From the NCBI GenBank assembly GCA_023418595.1, contig JAEZZI010000003.1:1-64000 (forward strand): a stretch of DNA of 64,000 nucleotides, read 5' to 3'. This DNA is from Pseudomonadota bacterium (GTDB lineage: Bacteria > Pseudomonadota > Alphaproteobacteria > Sphingomonadales > Sphingomonadaceae). The translations under genes and the position numbers were made by a program. Of the stretch, positions 51,385-60,158 are shown piece by piece. Below the pieces are notes generated by a model. That model ran no database searches. It was not told the origin of the DNA and worked only from the letters and a program-made list of their open reading frames with translations. Every line of letters starts with the position of its first letter. Position 1 is the first letter of the stretch.

Positions 51385-54348
51385 TTATTTGAAGCTAACG
51401 CGTGCGCCTGCGTAGAAATAACGACCGATCGCGCTAAAGGGATAGGCGGCTGAGCCGATATCACCCTGCTCGTTGGTGAAGTTATTGACACCACCATAGA
51501 AGCGGAACTGCTCGTTGACGTCGATCGCGGCCTGGAAGTCATGCTCGAACCGCTCGCGGAAGAACAGGAATTCGGGATCGGAGATGTCCGGGTTTGCCCG
51601 AACCTGATCCGCCGTGAAACGCCGGGTCTTGCTGAAATAGTTCAGGCCGTAATTCAGCGTTACCGTCCCGTTCGACCATGCCAGATCCATCTGACCGGAA
51701 TATTCGGGGGCGAGACGCTCCAGCTTGTCGCTTTCGACATCGGCTCCAGGGGTCGGAACAAAGGTCAGCTTGTCGAGGTAATTACCCTTCAGCGTGAAGC
51801 TGAAATCGCCAATATTATCGACGTTGAACAGATAATTGACCTGCACGTCGAGACCGGCGGTTTCAAATGCTGCGACATTCTGAGGACCGACAAGGTAATC
51901 GCTGACATAGCCGGTGGTGGGATCGCGCGTGATGCTTTCGCAGAACACATTGTTCAGGTCCGGTTGATCGACGCAGAGGTCAACGACTTCCTGCGCGGTC
52001 GCGGTGCGAACGGCATCCTCCAGCTTGATGTCGTACCAGTCGGCAGTGATCGTCAGTCCGGGCACGAAGCGCGGTTGAAGAACCGCCCCCACCGTCCAGG
52101 TCCGCGCGGTTTCCTCATTCAGGTCGCGGTTGCCGCCAACCCGACCCGGCAGGCTGACAGTAGCGGTCGGATCGTTCGTCGGATTGAACGTCGCGGGGTC
52201 GATTCCCAAAGCCGTCAGGGTTGCAGTGCAGTTTGCCTGGCGGAACTGTGTGCCTTCGGGAATATTCACCGGATCGCACGGATCATCAATGAATGAGAAG
52301 GTGCCGTTGGTCGGCGAAAACAGTTCCGAGATATTCGGTGCACGGACCGCCTGGGAATAAGTACCACGGACACGGAAGTCCCGCACGGGCGCATAAACGC
52401 CCCCAACAGCGTAGGTCGTGGTTCCGCCCACTGTCGAATAATCGGACAGGCGCAGCGCCGCGTTGAATTCGAGCAGTTCAGCGAAAGGCTGATTGCGGAA
52501 CAGCGGGACGCGCAATTCGGCAAAACCTTCGATCACGTCGAATTCGCCACTTTCGGGCGCGATCTGTGCGATGTCGAGCAACGCGCCCTGTTGCAGGAAG
52601 GGATCGGAGACGTAATCGCTGATCTCCTTGCGATACTCACCGCCCAACGCGAACGCGATGGGTCCACCCGGCAGTTCGAAGAACTGACCGAAATCGCCCG
52701 AAATCGAGCCCGACACGACATGCTGCTGAACCTTCACCCGGTTGAGCAGATCGACATTGATGAAATCGAGCGCCGCCTGGCTGCGGACATTTTCACCCAG
52801 AATGTTGAGCGGAACGCATTCGCTGGGGTTGAATGTGGTCGGTGGCGCGTCGAAATTGTTGGGATCGATATTCGCCGTCGGATCGAGCGAAATGCGGCAG
52901 ACGATCTGACCAGTCGTCGGATCGCGCACTGCGTCAAGCGCCGCGAAATAGCGATCGCCCAAACGATAGTTGGTGCTGAAGAAGGTGCTGTCGGTCACCC
53001 CATAGGTGTAGGACAGGTCATAGCGCGCATTGTCGCTGATTTCACCGTCGGCACCGATCACGCCGCGCCAGGTTTCGCGCGTCGTCGTTTCGCCGCGAAC
53101 GCCGAGGTCGAAGTTGTCGCGCGACACCAGTGCCCCGTCGACGACATTTGCTGCACCATAGCGATCCTGAAGATAGGCGTTGTCCGGCGTCAAATAGGTA
53201 AAGAAGTCGAAGCTCGGCTGAGCCACCGTGAAGCTTTTGATGTTGGTGTATTTGCCCTGCGCATACAGCCGCAGCGCGGGCGAAACTTCGAAGCTGGCAA
53301 GCACGTTGACATTATGGATGCGATTCTGCGGCTGAAGGTCGCCCTGATAACCCGCCAACGGCGTGCTATCGCCGCCTTGAGTCAAACCGCTGAACGGCAA
53401 AAGACGACCACGATCGTAGACACCGCCCGATCCGTTGAAATCCGGGATGCCGTCTAGATCAAGGTCGACCGCGCCATCGCGCGAACTGTCGGCATAGCGG
53501 AGATTGTTGAGCAGGATTCGATCGAAAACACTCGGATCGTCGGCACCCGGCAGATCATCCGGGTTCTGGACGAAGCCGAAGGTGCGCAGCGGGTCGCCCG
53601 TGCGCGCGCGGTCGAACGAGTTGACGCGATCGTCCTCGGTAAATTCATAATTGATGGCGACGTTGCCGCGGCCGCCCGCGAAATTCTGGCCTGCGGTGAT
53701 CGAAACGAACCGGTTACCCGCATCGCCCTCTTCCGAGATGCCGGCCTGGGCGCTTGCCTCGATACCTTCGAAATTGCGCTTCAGGATGAAGTTGACGACG
53801 CCCGACACGCCGTCGGCACCGTAAACCGCTGACGCGCCGCCGGTCTGCACGTCGATCCGCTCGACCAACGCCTTCGGGATCGTGTTGATGTCGACCGAAG
53901 CCGAACCCGGCAGACCCGCGACATGGCGGCGGCCGTCAACCAGCACCAGTGTGCGCGCGGTGCCGAGGTTGCGAAGGTTGAGCAGGTTTACGCCGGTCGC
54001 GCCAAAGTCACCGGTCGAACCCGACTGATCTGCACTGGTGCTCGACCCCAGAAGTGCCGGATTCTGGACAAGAAAGTCGGTGAGGTTTGTACGGCCCGAC
54101 TGGGCCAGCGACTCCGCGCCATAGGATACGACGGGGTTGGGGTTGTCGATTTCGGGGCGCGGAATGCGCGACCCGGTGACGACGATATCGCCGCCGCCTG
54201 CCTGATCATCGGCCTCCTGATCGGGGAGCGCGGTTTAGGCCTGCGCTGGCGCATCCTGCGCCATTACCGGCGAAGTCAGGCCGATCGATCCCAGCGCGAT
54301 GGCGGACAATGCAACACCAACACGCAAACGCGACGAGAAAAGCAACAT
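51385..54348 (-). pseudogene. TonB-dependent outer-membrane receptor gene interrupted by an in-frame TAA at 54235-54237
   Basis: The reading frame encodes a receptor of about 986 residues plus one stop. From the ATG at 54348 (AAGGG six bases upstream) runs a clear signal peptide, MLLFSSRLRVGVALSAIALG to SPVMAQ, then DAPAQA and a TAA at codon 38. The same frame continues unbroken from TALPDQEADDQAGGGDIVVTGSRIPRPEIDNPNP through the plug domain (VSYGAESL, NLRNLGTARTLVLVDGRRHV) to the beta barrel and a C-terminal VSFK. The first possible restart, GTG at 53946, lacks the signal and most of the plug, so its product could not work. The stop is one base from CAA or GAA. Substrate unknown; no siderophore or sugar genes nearby. 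Confidence 0.85.
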
Positions 54349-54465
54349 ACCAACCCTTTGTAATTAGACTTTGGTCGAACGCGTCCAAAGCATCCAGAGG
54401 GCGCCAGCGCAACCAAGCGCGGTCGCTTTATTCAACAGTTGTTGACATTATGTCACACGCAAATA

Positions 54466-54495
54466 GGCCGCGCCTGCCGATCGGCAGGCGCGGCC
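54466..54495 (-). terminator. strong hairpin terminator after ahcY
   Basis: A perfect 30-base palindrome (GGCCGCGCCTGCC, GATC centre, GGCAGGCGCGGCC) 28 bases below the ahcY stop, followed on the minus strand by TATTTG. Further on, TGACATTATGTCA (54443-54455) is another small dyad, between this hairpin and the receptor start, and may be a regulatory site for the receptor gene. Confidence 0.8.
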
Positions 54496-54523
54496 CGGAT
54501 GACGTTACGGAAACCGAACCAAA

Positions 54524-55945
54524 TCAATAACGATAGTGATCCGGCTTGAACGGGCCTTCGACCGGCACGCCGATATAGCCAGCCTGTTTCGGCGTCAGTT
54601 TCGACAGTTGCACGCCCAGTTTTTCAAGGTGCAGCGCCGCGACCTTTTCGTCGAGGTGCTTGGGCAGGACGTAGACTTCGTTCTTATACGCGTCGCCGTT
54701 GGTCCACAGTTCGATCTGCGCCAGCGTCTGGTTGGTGAACGATGCCGACATGACGAAGGACGGGTGGCCGGTCGCGCAGCCCAGATTCACGAGGCGGCCC
54801 TTGGCGAGGATGATGATCTGCTTGCCATCGGGAAACTTCACCAGGTCGGTGCCGGGCTTCACTTCGTCCCATTCATAGTTGCTGAGCGCCGCGATCTGGA
54901 TCTCGCTGTCGAAATGGCCGATGTTGCAGACGATCGACATGGGCTTCATCGCCTTCATGTGATCGGCGGTGATGACGTCGGCATTGCCGGTCGCGGTGCA
55001 GAAGATGTCGGCGCGCTTGACCGCTTCCTCCATCGTCACGACTTCGAAACCTTCCATCGCCGCCTGCAATGCGCAGATCGGGTCGATTTCAGTGACGAGC
55101 ACGCGCGCGCCGCCGTTGCGCAAGCTCTGTGCCGACCCCTTGCCGACATCGCCGAAGCCCGCGACACAGGCAACCTTGCCTGCCAGCATCACGTCGGTTG
55201 CACGACGGATCGCGTCGACCAGCGATTCCTTGCAGCCATAGAGGTTGTCGAACTTCGACTTGGTGACGCTGTCGTTGACGTTGATCGCGGGGAAAGGCAG
55301 CTCGCCCTTCTTCGAGATTTCGTACAGGCGGTGGACGCCGGTGGTCGTCTCTTCCGACACGCCCTTCAGATTCTTGACCGTCTCGGTCAGATAGCCCGGC
55401 TTCTTCGCGATGAACGCCTTGAGCGCGCGCTGCATTTCGACTTCTTCTTCGTTTTCCGGCTCGGGCATGGTGTGGCCGGCCTCGAGCTTGGCGCCCCACA
55501 GCGCGAACATCGTCGCATCGCCGCCATCGTCGAGGATGATGTTGGCGGTCTGGCCGTCCACCTCATGATCCCAGGAAAAGATGTCGCCGACATAGTTCCA
55601 GTAATCGGCCAGGCTCTCGCCCTTCACCGCGAACACCGGTACGCCGGTCGCGGCGATCGCCGCGGCGGCGTGGTCCTGCGTCGAGAAGATGTTGCAGGTC
55701 GCCCAACGGACTTCCGCGCCCAGCGCGGTCAGCGTTTCGATCAGCACCGCGGTCTGGATCGTCATGTGCAGCGATCCGGTGATGCGCGCGCCCTTCAACG
55801 GCTGCTTCGCGCCATATTCCTCGCGCAGCGCCATCAGGCCCGGCATTTCGGTTTCGGCGATGTCGATTTCCTTGCGGCCGAAATCGGCGAGGCTGATGTC
55901 GCGGATGACATAATCCTGCGTGTCGATGGCGGGTGCGGTTGCCAC
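54524..55945 (-). CDS. ahcY: adenosylhomocysteinase
   Basis: 473-residue NAD-dependent S-adenosylhomocysteine hydrolase of the methylation cycle. Key parts are YVIRDISLADFGRKEIDIAETEMPGLMALREEYG, the NVNDSVTKSKFDNLYGCKESLVDAIRRATDVMLAGK segment with catalytic Asp and Lys, GFGDVGKGSAQSLR (NAD-binding Rossmann), and the C-terminal LTPKQAGYIGVPVEGPFKPDHYRY. The start is a GTG at 55945, clearly fixed by AGGAG seven bases upstream; 44 earlier in-frame residues are unlike the family. A 20-bp palindrome lies about 97 bases above the start and a hairpin terminator follows. Confidence 0.95.
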   Translation of the reverse strand: MATAPAIDTQDYVIRDISLADFGRKEIDIAETEMPGLMALREEYGAKQPLKGARITGSLHMTIQTAVLIETLTALGAEVRWATCNIFSTQDHAAAAIAATGVPVFAVKGESLADYWNYVGDIFSWDHEVDGQTANIILDDGGDATMFALWGAKLEAGHTMPEPENEEEVEMQRALKAFIAKKPGYLTETVKNLKGVSEETTTGVHRLYEISKKGELPFPAINVNDSVTKSKFDNLYGCKESLVDAIRRATDVMLAGKVACVAGFGDVGKGSAQSLRNGGARVLVTEIDPICALQAAMEGFEVVTMEEAVKRADIFCTATGNADVITADHMKAMKPMSIVCNIGHFDSEIQIAALSNYEWDEVKPGTDLVKFPDGKQIIILAKGRLVNLGCATGHPSFVMSASFTNQTLAQIELWTNGDAYKNEVYVLPKHLDEKVAALHLEKLGVQLSKLTPKQAGYIGVPVEGPFKPDHYRY

Positions 55946-56041
55946 GGGCAAACTCCTGGATGCTCTGAATGTTGGCGGCGGGCCGTACGCCCAGCCGAAT
56001 GCCGCGCGCCTTACAGGAGGGCGCGGGCGAATGCAAATCGG

Positions 56042-56061
56042 ATATAAAGATATCTTTATAT
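56042..56061. promoter_or_regulatory. perfect 20-bp palindrome upstream of ahcY, probable operator
   Basis: ATATAAAGATATCTTTATAT is fully symmetrical and much AT-richer than its surroundings. It ends about 97 bases before the ahcY start. Palindromes of this type, built around AGATATCT, are bound by ArsR-family regulators of the methionine cycle in some proteobacteria; that match is from memory and the regulator is not in this window. Confidence 0.62.
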
Positions 56062-56084
56062 GGAGGTTCGGGAGCACTCTGTTT

Positions 56085-56170
56085 CGTCATTGCGAGCGCA
56101 GCGAAGCAATCCAGTAATATGCGCCCCGACCTCTGGATTGCTTCGCTGCGCTCGCAATCTCGCAATGACG
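56085..56170. repeat. extragenic palindromic repeat, family A (inverted pair)
   Basis: Left arm CGTCATTGCGAGCGCAGCGA to GCAATCCAG and right arm CTGGATTGCTTCGCTGCGCT to CAATGACG, with a short extra duplication (CAATCTCGCAATGACG) on the right. It lies in the gap between yqgE and ahcY. Single units are at 5589-5616 and 9704-9730. Confidence 0.85.
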
Positions 56171-56182
56171 AACAACAGGGTG

Positions 56183-56752
56183 TCAGGCTGTCCCCGCGCT
56201 GACCGCCAGCAACCGGGGATCAATCCCCGCGCCTTCGAATCCCGCTTCCCAGCGCGATGCGACCGGCGTGTCGAAGATCAGGCTCTCCGCCCCATCGACG
56301 TTGAACCAGCCGTGCCGGGTCATTTCCGCGTCGAGCTGCTTCTCGCCCCAGCCGGTATAGCCGAGCGCGACCATCCAGCGCGCGGGGCCGCTGCCGTCGG
56401 CAATCGCCTTCAACACGTCGAGCGTCCCCGACAGTGCCCAGCGCCCGGCCACATCGACCGTATCCTGCCCGGCCCAGTCGAGCGAGTGGAGAACGAATCC
56501 GCGCTGCGGCTCTACCGGCCCGCCGATATGGATCGCGACATTCGCCGCGACGCCGGGTTCGATATCGAGCTGGCCTAGCAGGTCGTGAAAATTCAGCCCA
56601 TCGAATGTCCTGCCGATGCCGATCCCCAGCGCGCCCTCAACGTCATGCGCGCAGATCGCGATCACCGCGCGTTCGAAGCGCGGATCGCCGATGCCGGGCA
56701 TCGCCAGCAGGAACTGGCCGGTGAGGAAATCGGGTTGCACGCCGACAAGCAT
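56183..56752 (-). CDS. YqgE/AlgH family protein
   Basis: 189-residue protein of the UPF0301 family. It begins PDFLTGQFLLAMPGIGDPRFERAVIAICAHDVEGALGIGIGR, has the HIGGPVEPQRGFVLHS motif and the GYTGWGEKQLDAEM segment, all diagnostic. The molecular role is not established; in pseudomonads AlgH influences alginate production. The ATG at 56752 gives a family-like start, though no clear ribosome-binding site is seen. It diverges from the peroxiredoxin gene across about 100 bases. Confidence 0.9.
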   Translation of the reverse strand: MLVGVQPDFLTGQFLLAMPGIGDPRFERAVIAICAHDVEGALGIGIGRTFDGLNFHDLLGQLDIEPGVAANVAIHIGGPVEPQRGFVLHSLDWAGQDTVDVAGRWALSGTLDVLKAIADGSGPARWMVALGYTGWGEKQLDAEMTRHGWFNVDGAESLIFDTPVASRWEAGFEGAGIDPRLLAVSAGTA

Positions 56753-56855
56753 AGGGAGCGATTTCGCCCTGCGCCATGCTTGAAAAGCGCGGGAGACGCG
56801 CCAACTAGCGGGGCGACCCGCGCCACCTTTGGCGCTGACAGGGAGAGTACAGGAC

Positions 56856-57338
56856 ATGACGATCAAGGTTGGCGACAAGCTGCCGAGCGCGACGCTCGTC
56901 AAGGTGACCGAAAACGGCCCCGACCAGGTTTCGACCGACGATTTCTTCGCTGGCCGCAAGGTTGCGCTGTTCGCGGTGCCCGGCGCCTTCACCCCGACCT
57001 GCTCGGCCAAGCACATGCCCGGCTATATCGACAATGCAGAGGCGCTGAAGACGAAGGGTGTGGACGAGATCGCCTGCGTATCGGTCAACGACGCATTCGT
57101 GATGGATGCATGGGGCAAGGCGTCTAATGCGGGCGACAAGGTGACGTTGCTCGCCGACGGCAACGGCCAGTTTGCCAAGGAACTGGGGCTGGAGATGGAC
57201 GGATCCAAATTCGGCATGGGCACGCGAAGCCAGCGTTATTCGATGGTCGTCAATGACGGCGTGGTTGAATCGTTGAACGTCGAAGCTCCCGGCGAATTCA
57301 AAGTCAGTTCGGCGGAACATCTGCTCGACACGCTATAA
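56856..57338 (+). CDS. peroxiredoxin, Prx5/hybrid type
   Basis: 160-residue peroxidase with the peroxidatic Cys49 in FAVPGAFTPTCSAKHMPGY, and DGNGQFAKELGLEMDGSKFGMGTRSQRYSMVVNDGVV in the second half. This pattern matches the Prx5/PMP20 group, which reduces hydrogen peroxide and organic peroxides with thioredoxin or glutaredoxin; there is no attached glutaredoxin domain. The ATG at 56856 was preferred to an upstream start because it follows GGGAGAGT and matches the family beginning MTIKVGDKLP. Confidence 0.92.
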   Translation: MTIKVGDKLPSATLVKVTENGPDQVSTDDFFAGRKVALFAVPGAFTPTCSAKHMPGYIDNAEALKTKGVDEIACVSVNDAFVMDAWGKASNAGDKVTLLADGNGQFAKELGLEMDGSKFGMGTRSQRYSMVVNDGVVESLNVEAPGEFKVSSAEHLLDTL

Positions 57339-57347
57339 ACCGGTCCC

Positions 57348-57374
57348 CGCTCGCGCGACTGTGACGCGAGCGGA
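57348..57374 (+). terminator. hairpin after the peroxiredoxin gene
   Basis: Perfect 9-bp stem CCGCTCGCG and CGCGAGCGG with a 9-base loop, 10 bases past the stop. No T run follows, so termination would be rho-aided or incomplete. Confidence 0.5.
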
Positions 57375-57435
57375 ACCACCCCTTGGGGTTGGCGTTGTCA
57401 CCGCAACGCACCATCCTTGAAGGGGAGCATATTCC

Positions 57436-57765
57436 ATGGCCGACATCAAAAGCACCGCCGACACGATCAAGCAGCAGGCATCCGATTTGACCAACGATCT
57501 GGCGAAATCGGCAAAGGAAACCTTCGATACCGCCTCGAAGAAGACGTCGTCGGCCACCAGGACGGCTGTCGATGCGGCGAAGAAAAATCCGAAAACGGCT
57601 GCCGCAATCGCCGCGGGTGCGGCTGCCGCAATCGCTGGCGTCGCCGTCGCCGCGACCAAATTGTCCAAGGACACGACCAGGAAACCAGCCACCGCACGCA
57701 AGCCGGCAACCCGCAAGCCGGCGGCAAAGACCACGGCGGCAAAATCGACAGCTGCCAAGAAGTAA
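57436..57765 (+). CDS. small Lys/Ala-rich protein with a hydrophobic middle (DUF883- or histone-H1-like)
   Basis: 109 residues in three parts: a helical N-terminal half (STADTIKQQASDLTNDLAKSAKETFDTASKK) that resembles phasin or DUF883-type amphipathic helices, a middle hydrophobic run AAAIAAGAAAAIAGVAVAAT, and a basic C-terminal tail of repeated RKPAT/KPAAK units like eukaryotic-type histone H1 and bacterial HU-tail proteins. Either membrane anchoring or DNA/polyanion binding could follow from this. A GGGGAG precedes the ATG. A second protein with a similar basic repeat is at 59418-59978, on the other side of amn. Confidence 0.7.
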   Translation: MADIKSTADTIKQQASDLTNDLAKSAKETFDTASKKTSSATRTAVDAAKKNPKTAAAIAAGAAAAIAGVAVAATKLSKDTTRKPATARKPATRKPAAKTTAAKSTAAKK

Positions 57766-57913
57766 CGCTGCAAGAAACGCGACGAACAGCCGCGCTCAGG
57801 ATGGGCGGGATATGTCGCATGATCGCAATCGCGTCGGAGCCCCGCTCCGGCGCGATTGTCGTTTCGCGCGCGCCCGTCTTGCCAGCGTCACTTGCGCCCG
57901 TTAGCGACAGCAG

Positions 57914-59350
57914 ATGACAAGAGCACAGGAAATCGTAAAGGAACTCGACCGTCTCTACACCGGATCGGTCGACCGGCTGAAGGCAGCCCTCACCACCTAT
58001 CTCGAAGGCGGCGGCCCGCCCGCGCCCGAAGCGCGCCGCGACGGATCCTTCGCCTATCCCGAAATCCGCGTCCGCTATCGCGGCGGCGATGAAAAGGCAG
58101 CACCGCTGCGCTCGTTCGGGCGGCTGGTCACGCCGGGCGAATACCGGATCAGCGTGACCAAGCCCGCGATCTTCGCCGACTATCTGACCGAACAATTGAC
58201 GCTATTGATCGAGGACTACGAGGTCGAGGTGGAAGCCGTCGCGGGGCGGCAGGAAATCCCCTTCCCCTATGTGCTCGACCCAGGCCATGCATTGAGCCTT
58301 GACGAAGTCTCCGCGCTCGAACTCGCGCGCTTCTTCCCCGCGACCGAACTCGCGCATATCGGCGACGAAATTGCAGACGGCAGTTTCGTCGATCCCGACG
58401 GCACCCGTCCGCTGGCGCTGTTCGACGGGCTGCGCACCGATTTCAGCCTGGCGCGGCTGCGGCATTACACCGGCACCCCGCCTGAACATTGCCAGCAATA
58501 TGTGCTGTTCACCAATTACCACCGCTATGTCGACGAGTTCGTCCGCTGGGGCATCCAGATGTTGGGTGAGGACAATCGCTTCACCGCTTTGTCGGGCGCG
58601 GGCGGTATCGTCATCAAGGCGGGCGACGATCCCGACAAGCTGGTCACCGACAGCGCGTGGCGGCGACACCAGATGCCCGCCTATCATTTGATGGCCGACG
58701 ACCGGACAGGGATCACGCTCGTCAATATCGGAGTGGGTCCGTCCAACGCGAAGACGATCTGCGATCACCTGGCCGTCACCCGGCCAGAAGCGTGGCTGAT
58801 GATCGGCCATTGCGGCGGGCTGCGCCCCAGCCAGCGGATCGGCGATTATGTGCTCGCCCACGCCTATTTGCGCGACGATCATATCCTGGACGATGTGCTG
58901 CCGCCGGAGATTCCCGTGCCTGCGATTGCGGAGGTTCAGGTTGCGATGGCGCGCGCGGCGGAGACGGTATCGGGGCAATCGGGCGAGGAACTCAAGCGCC
59001 GCCTGCGCACCGGCACGATCGTCACTACCGACGACCGCAACTGGGAACTGCGCTTCTCGACTTCCGCATTGCGTTTCTCGCTCAGCCGTGCGGTAGGGAT
59101 CGACATGGAATCGGCCACGATCGCGGCGCAGGGTTACCGGTTCCGCGTTCCCTACGGCACCCTGCTTTGCGTATCGGACAAACCGCTGCATGGCGAGTTG
59201 AAGCTGCCGGGCCAGGCCAACCGCTTCTACGAGCGCGCGATCAACGAGCATATGCGGATCGGCATCGAGACGGTCGAGGAACTGCGCCGCGAAGGACCGA
59301 AGCTCCACAGCCGCAAATTGCGCGCGTTCAACGAACCGCCGTTCCGGTGA
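57914..59350 (+). CDS. amn: AMP nucleosidase
   Basis: 478-residue enzyme that splits AMP into adenine and ribose 5-phosphate and so regulates adenylate pools. The N-terminal regulatory domain (about residues 1-170) includes YPEIRVRYRG and the SVTKPAIFADYLTEQLTLLIEDY segment; the C-terminal catalytic nucleoside-phosphorylase-like domain has ITLVNIGVGPSNAKTICDHLAVTRPEAWLMIGHCGGLRPSQRIGDYVLAHAYLRDDHILDDVLP and the IDMESATIAAQGYRFRVPYGTLLCVSDKPLHGELK motif. Length matches proteobacterial Amn. Confidence 0.95.
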   Translation: MTRAQEIVKELDRLYTGSVDRLKAALTTYLEGGGPPAPEARRDGSFAYPEIRVRYRGGDEKAAPLRSFGRLVTPGEYRISVTKPAIFADYLTEQLTLLIEDYEVEVEAVAGRQEIPFPYVLDPGHALSLDEVSALELARFFPATELAHIGDEIADGSFVDPDGTRPLALFDGLRTDFSLARLRHYTGTPPEHCQQYVLFTNYHRYVDEFVRWGIQMLGEDNRFTALSGAGGIVIKAGDDPDKLVTDSAWRRHQMPAYHLMADDRTGITLVNIGVGPSNAKTICDHLAVTRPEAWLMIGHCGGLRPSQRIGDYVLAHAYLRDDHILDDVLPPEIPVPAIAEVQVAMARAAETVSGQSGEELKRRLRTGTIVTTDDRNWELRFSTSALRFSLSRAVGIDMESATIAAQGYRFRVPYGTLLCVSDKPLHGELKLPGQANRFYERAINEHMRIGIETVEELRREGPKLHSRKLRAFNEPPFR

Positions 59351-59417
59351 TCGACGCGCGGGCGGAACCTTTGCCGTCCCCCGCGCTTGATGCGGTGAGA
59401 AAGATCACGGGGCCGAT

Positions 59418-59978
59418 ATGACCGACGAAACCACGCCGCCAGCACCGCCGCCACCCCCTCCCCCGTCGCCGAGCAGCACAACGCCGCCGCCGCCCAAGAC
59501 GCCCGCACGGCGCGGCGCCGGTTCAACGCGTAATCCCTCGGCGACGCGAAAACCCGCTGCCCCGCGCAAGACCGCGGCGACGCGCAAGGCACCGGCGAAG
59601 GCCGCCGGGGCCGCGAAGACTGCGACGACAAAATCAGCTCCCGCCAAGCCGACGCGCCCCACCGCACCGAACCCGCGTGCGCCTGCTACGCGAAAGCCCG
59701 CATCGGCCAAGCCTGTCGCGCCGCTAAAACCGGCCGCGACGAAACGCGCGCCCGATGCCAAGCCAGCGGGCGGCACAGCGGTCGGCCGGGGATTTCGCAA
59801 CGGCGGCCTTGTGGCGATGGCTGCGACGGCGCTGGCCGGGATGACCTTCGGCTTCCTCAAATTCCGCAAGCAGGACGCGGGACCGAAAGGCGGCGCGCAC
59901 CAGTCCGACGGCACCGATTCCAGCGCGTCGTTCGAGGCCGGGATCGCCGACGAAGGGACAATTCCCGACAAGGGGTGA
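59418..59978 (+). CDS. Pro/Lys/Ala-rich protein with one transmembrane segment
   Basis: 186 residues. It starts with a run of prolines (PPAPPPPPPPSPSS), goes on with about 90 residues of RKPA, RKTA and AKP repeats reminiscent of histone H1 tails, and then a single hydrophobic stretch (GGLVAMAATALAGMTFGFL) before a polar, acidic C-terminus (ASFEAGIADEGTIPDKG). It could tether DNA or a polyanion to the membrane, but that is only suggested by composition. It follows amn by 67 bases and ends at a large inverted repeat. Homologues are hard to call by eye because the composition is so biased. Confidence 0.68.
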   Translation: MTDETTPPAPPPPPPPSPSSTTPPPPKTPARRGAGSTRNPSATRKPAAPRKTAATRKAPAKAAGAAKTATTKSAPAKPTRPTAPNPRAPATRKPASAKPVAPLKPAATKRAPDAKPAGGTAVGRGFRNGGLVAMAATALAGMTFGFLKFRKQDAGPKGGAHQSDGTDSSASFEAGIADEGTIPDKG

Positions 59979-59988
59979 GGCCCCCACT

Positions 59989-60100
59989 CCGTCACCCCGG
60001 CCGTAGTGCCGGGGTCCACTAAGCAACTTGCGCGCCGGATTGCCTTTAGCGGATAACCCTTGCCGTTCGGTGGACCCCGGCACTACGGCCGGGGTGACGG
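59989..60100. repeat. inverted repeat of 31-bp perfect arms between convergent genes (family C)
   Basis: Arms CCGTCACCCCGGCCGTAGTG to GGGGTCCAC (59989-60019) and its exact complement (60070-60100), with a 50-base loop. It fills the gap between the convergent ends of the Pro/Lys-rich gene and the M2 peptidase gene, where it could act as a two-way terminator or REP element. I saw no second complete copy in the window. Confidence 0.85.
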
Positions 60101-60158
60101 AGGGATGGTGGCAGCCGGCCTAATTCTCGCGACCGGTCAAGCCACCGACCCGATACCC

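Noticed and set aside
53988..54254. An 88-codon frame overlapping the N-terminal part of the TonB receptor
   Set aside because: It is in another frame, Arg/Pro-rich, and the receptor frame continues through it; it does not rescue the stop at 54235-54237 by a frameshift.
55946..56182. Possible S-adenosylhomocysteine riboswitch in the ahcY leader
   Set aside because: I could not pick out the conserved core of the known riboswitch; the palindrome at 56042-56061 and the REP element account for the visible structure.
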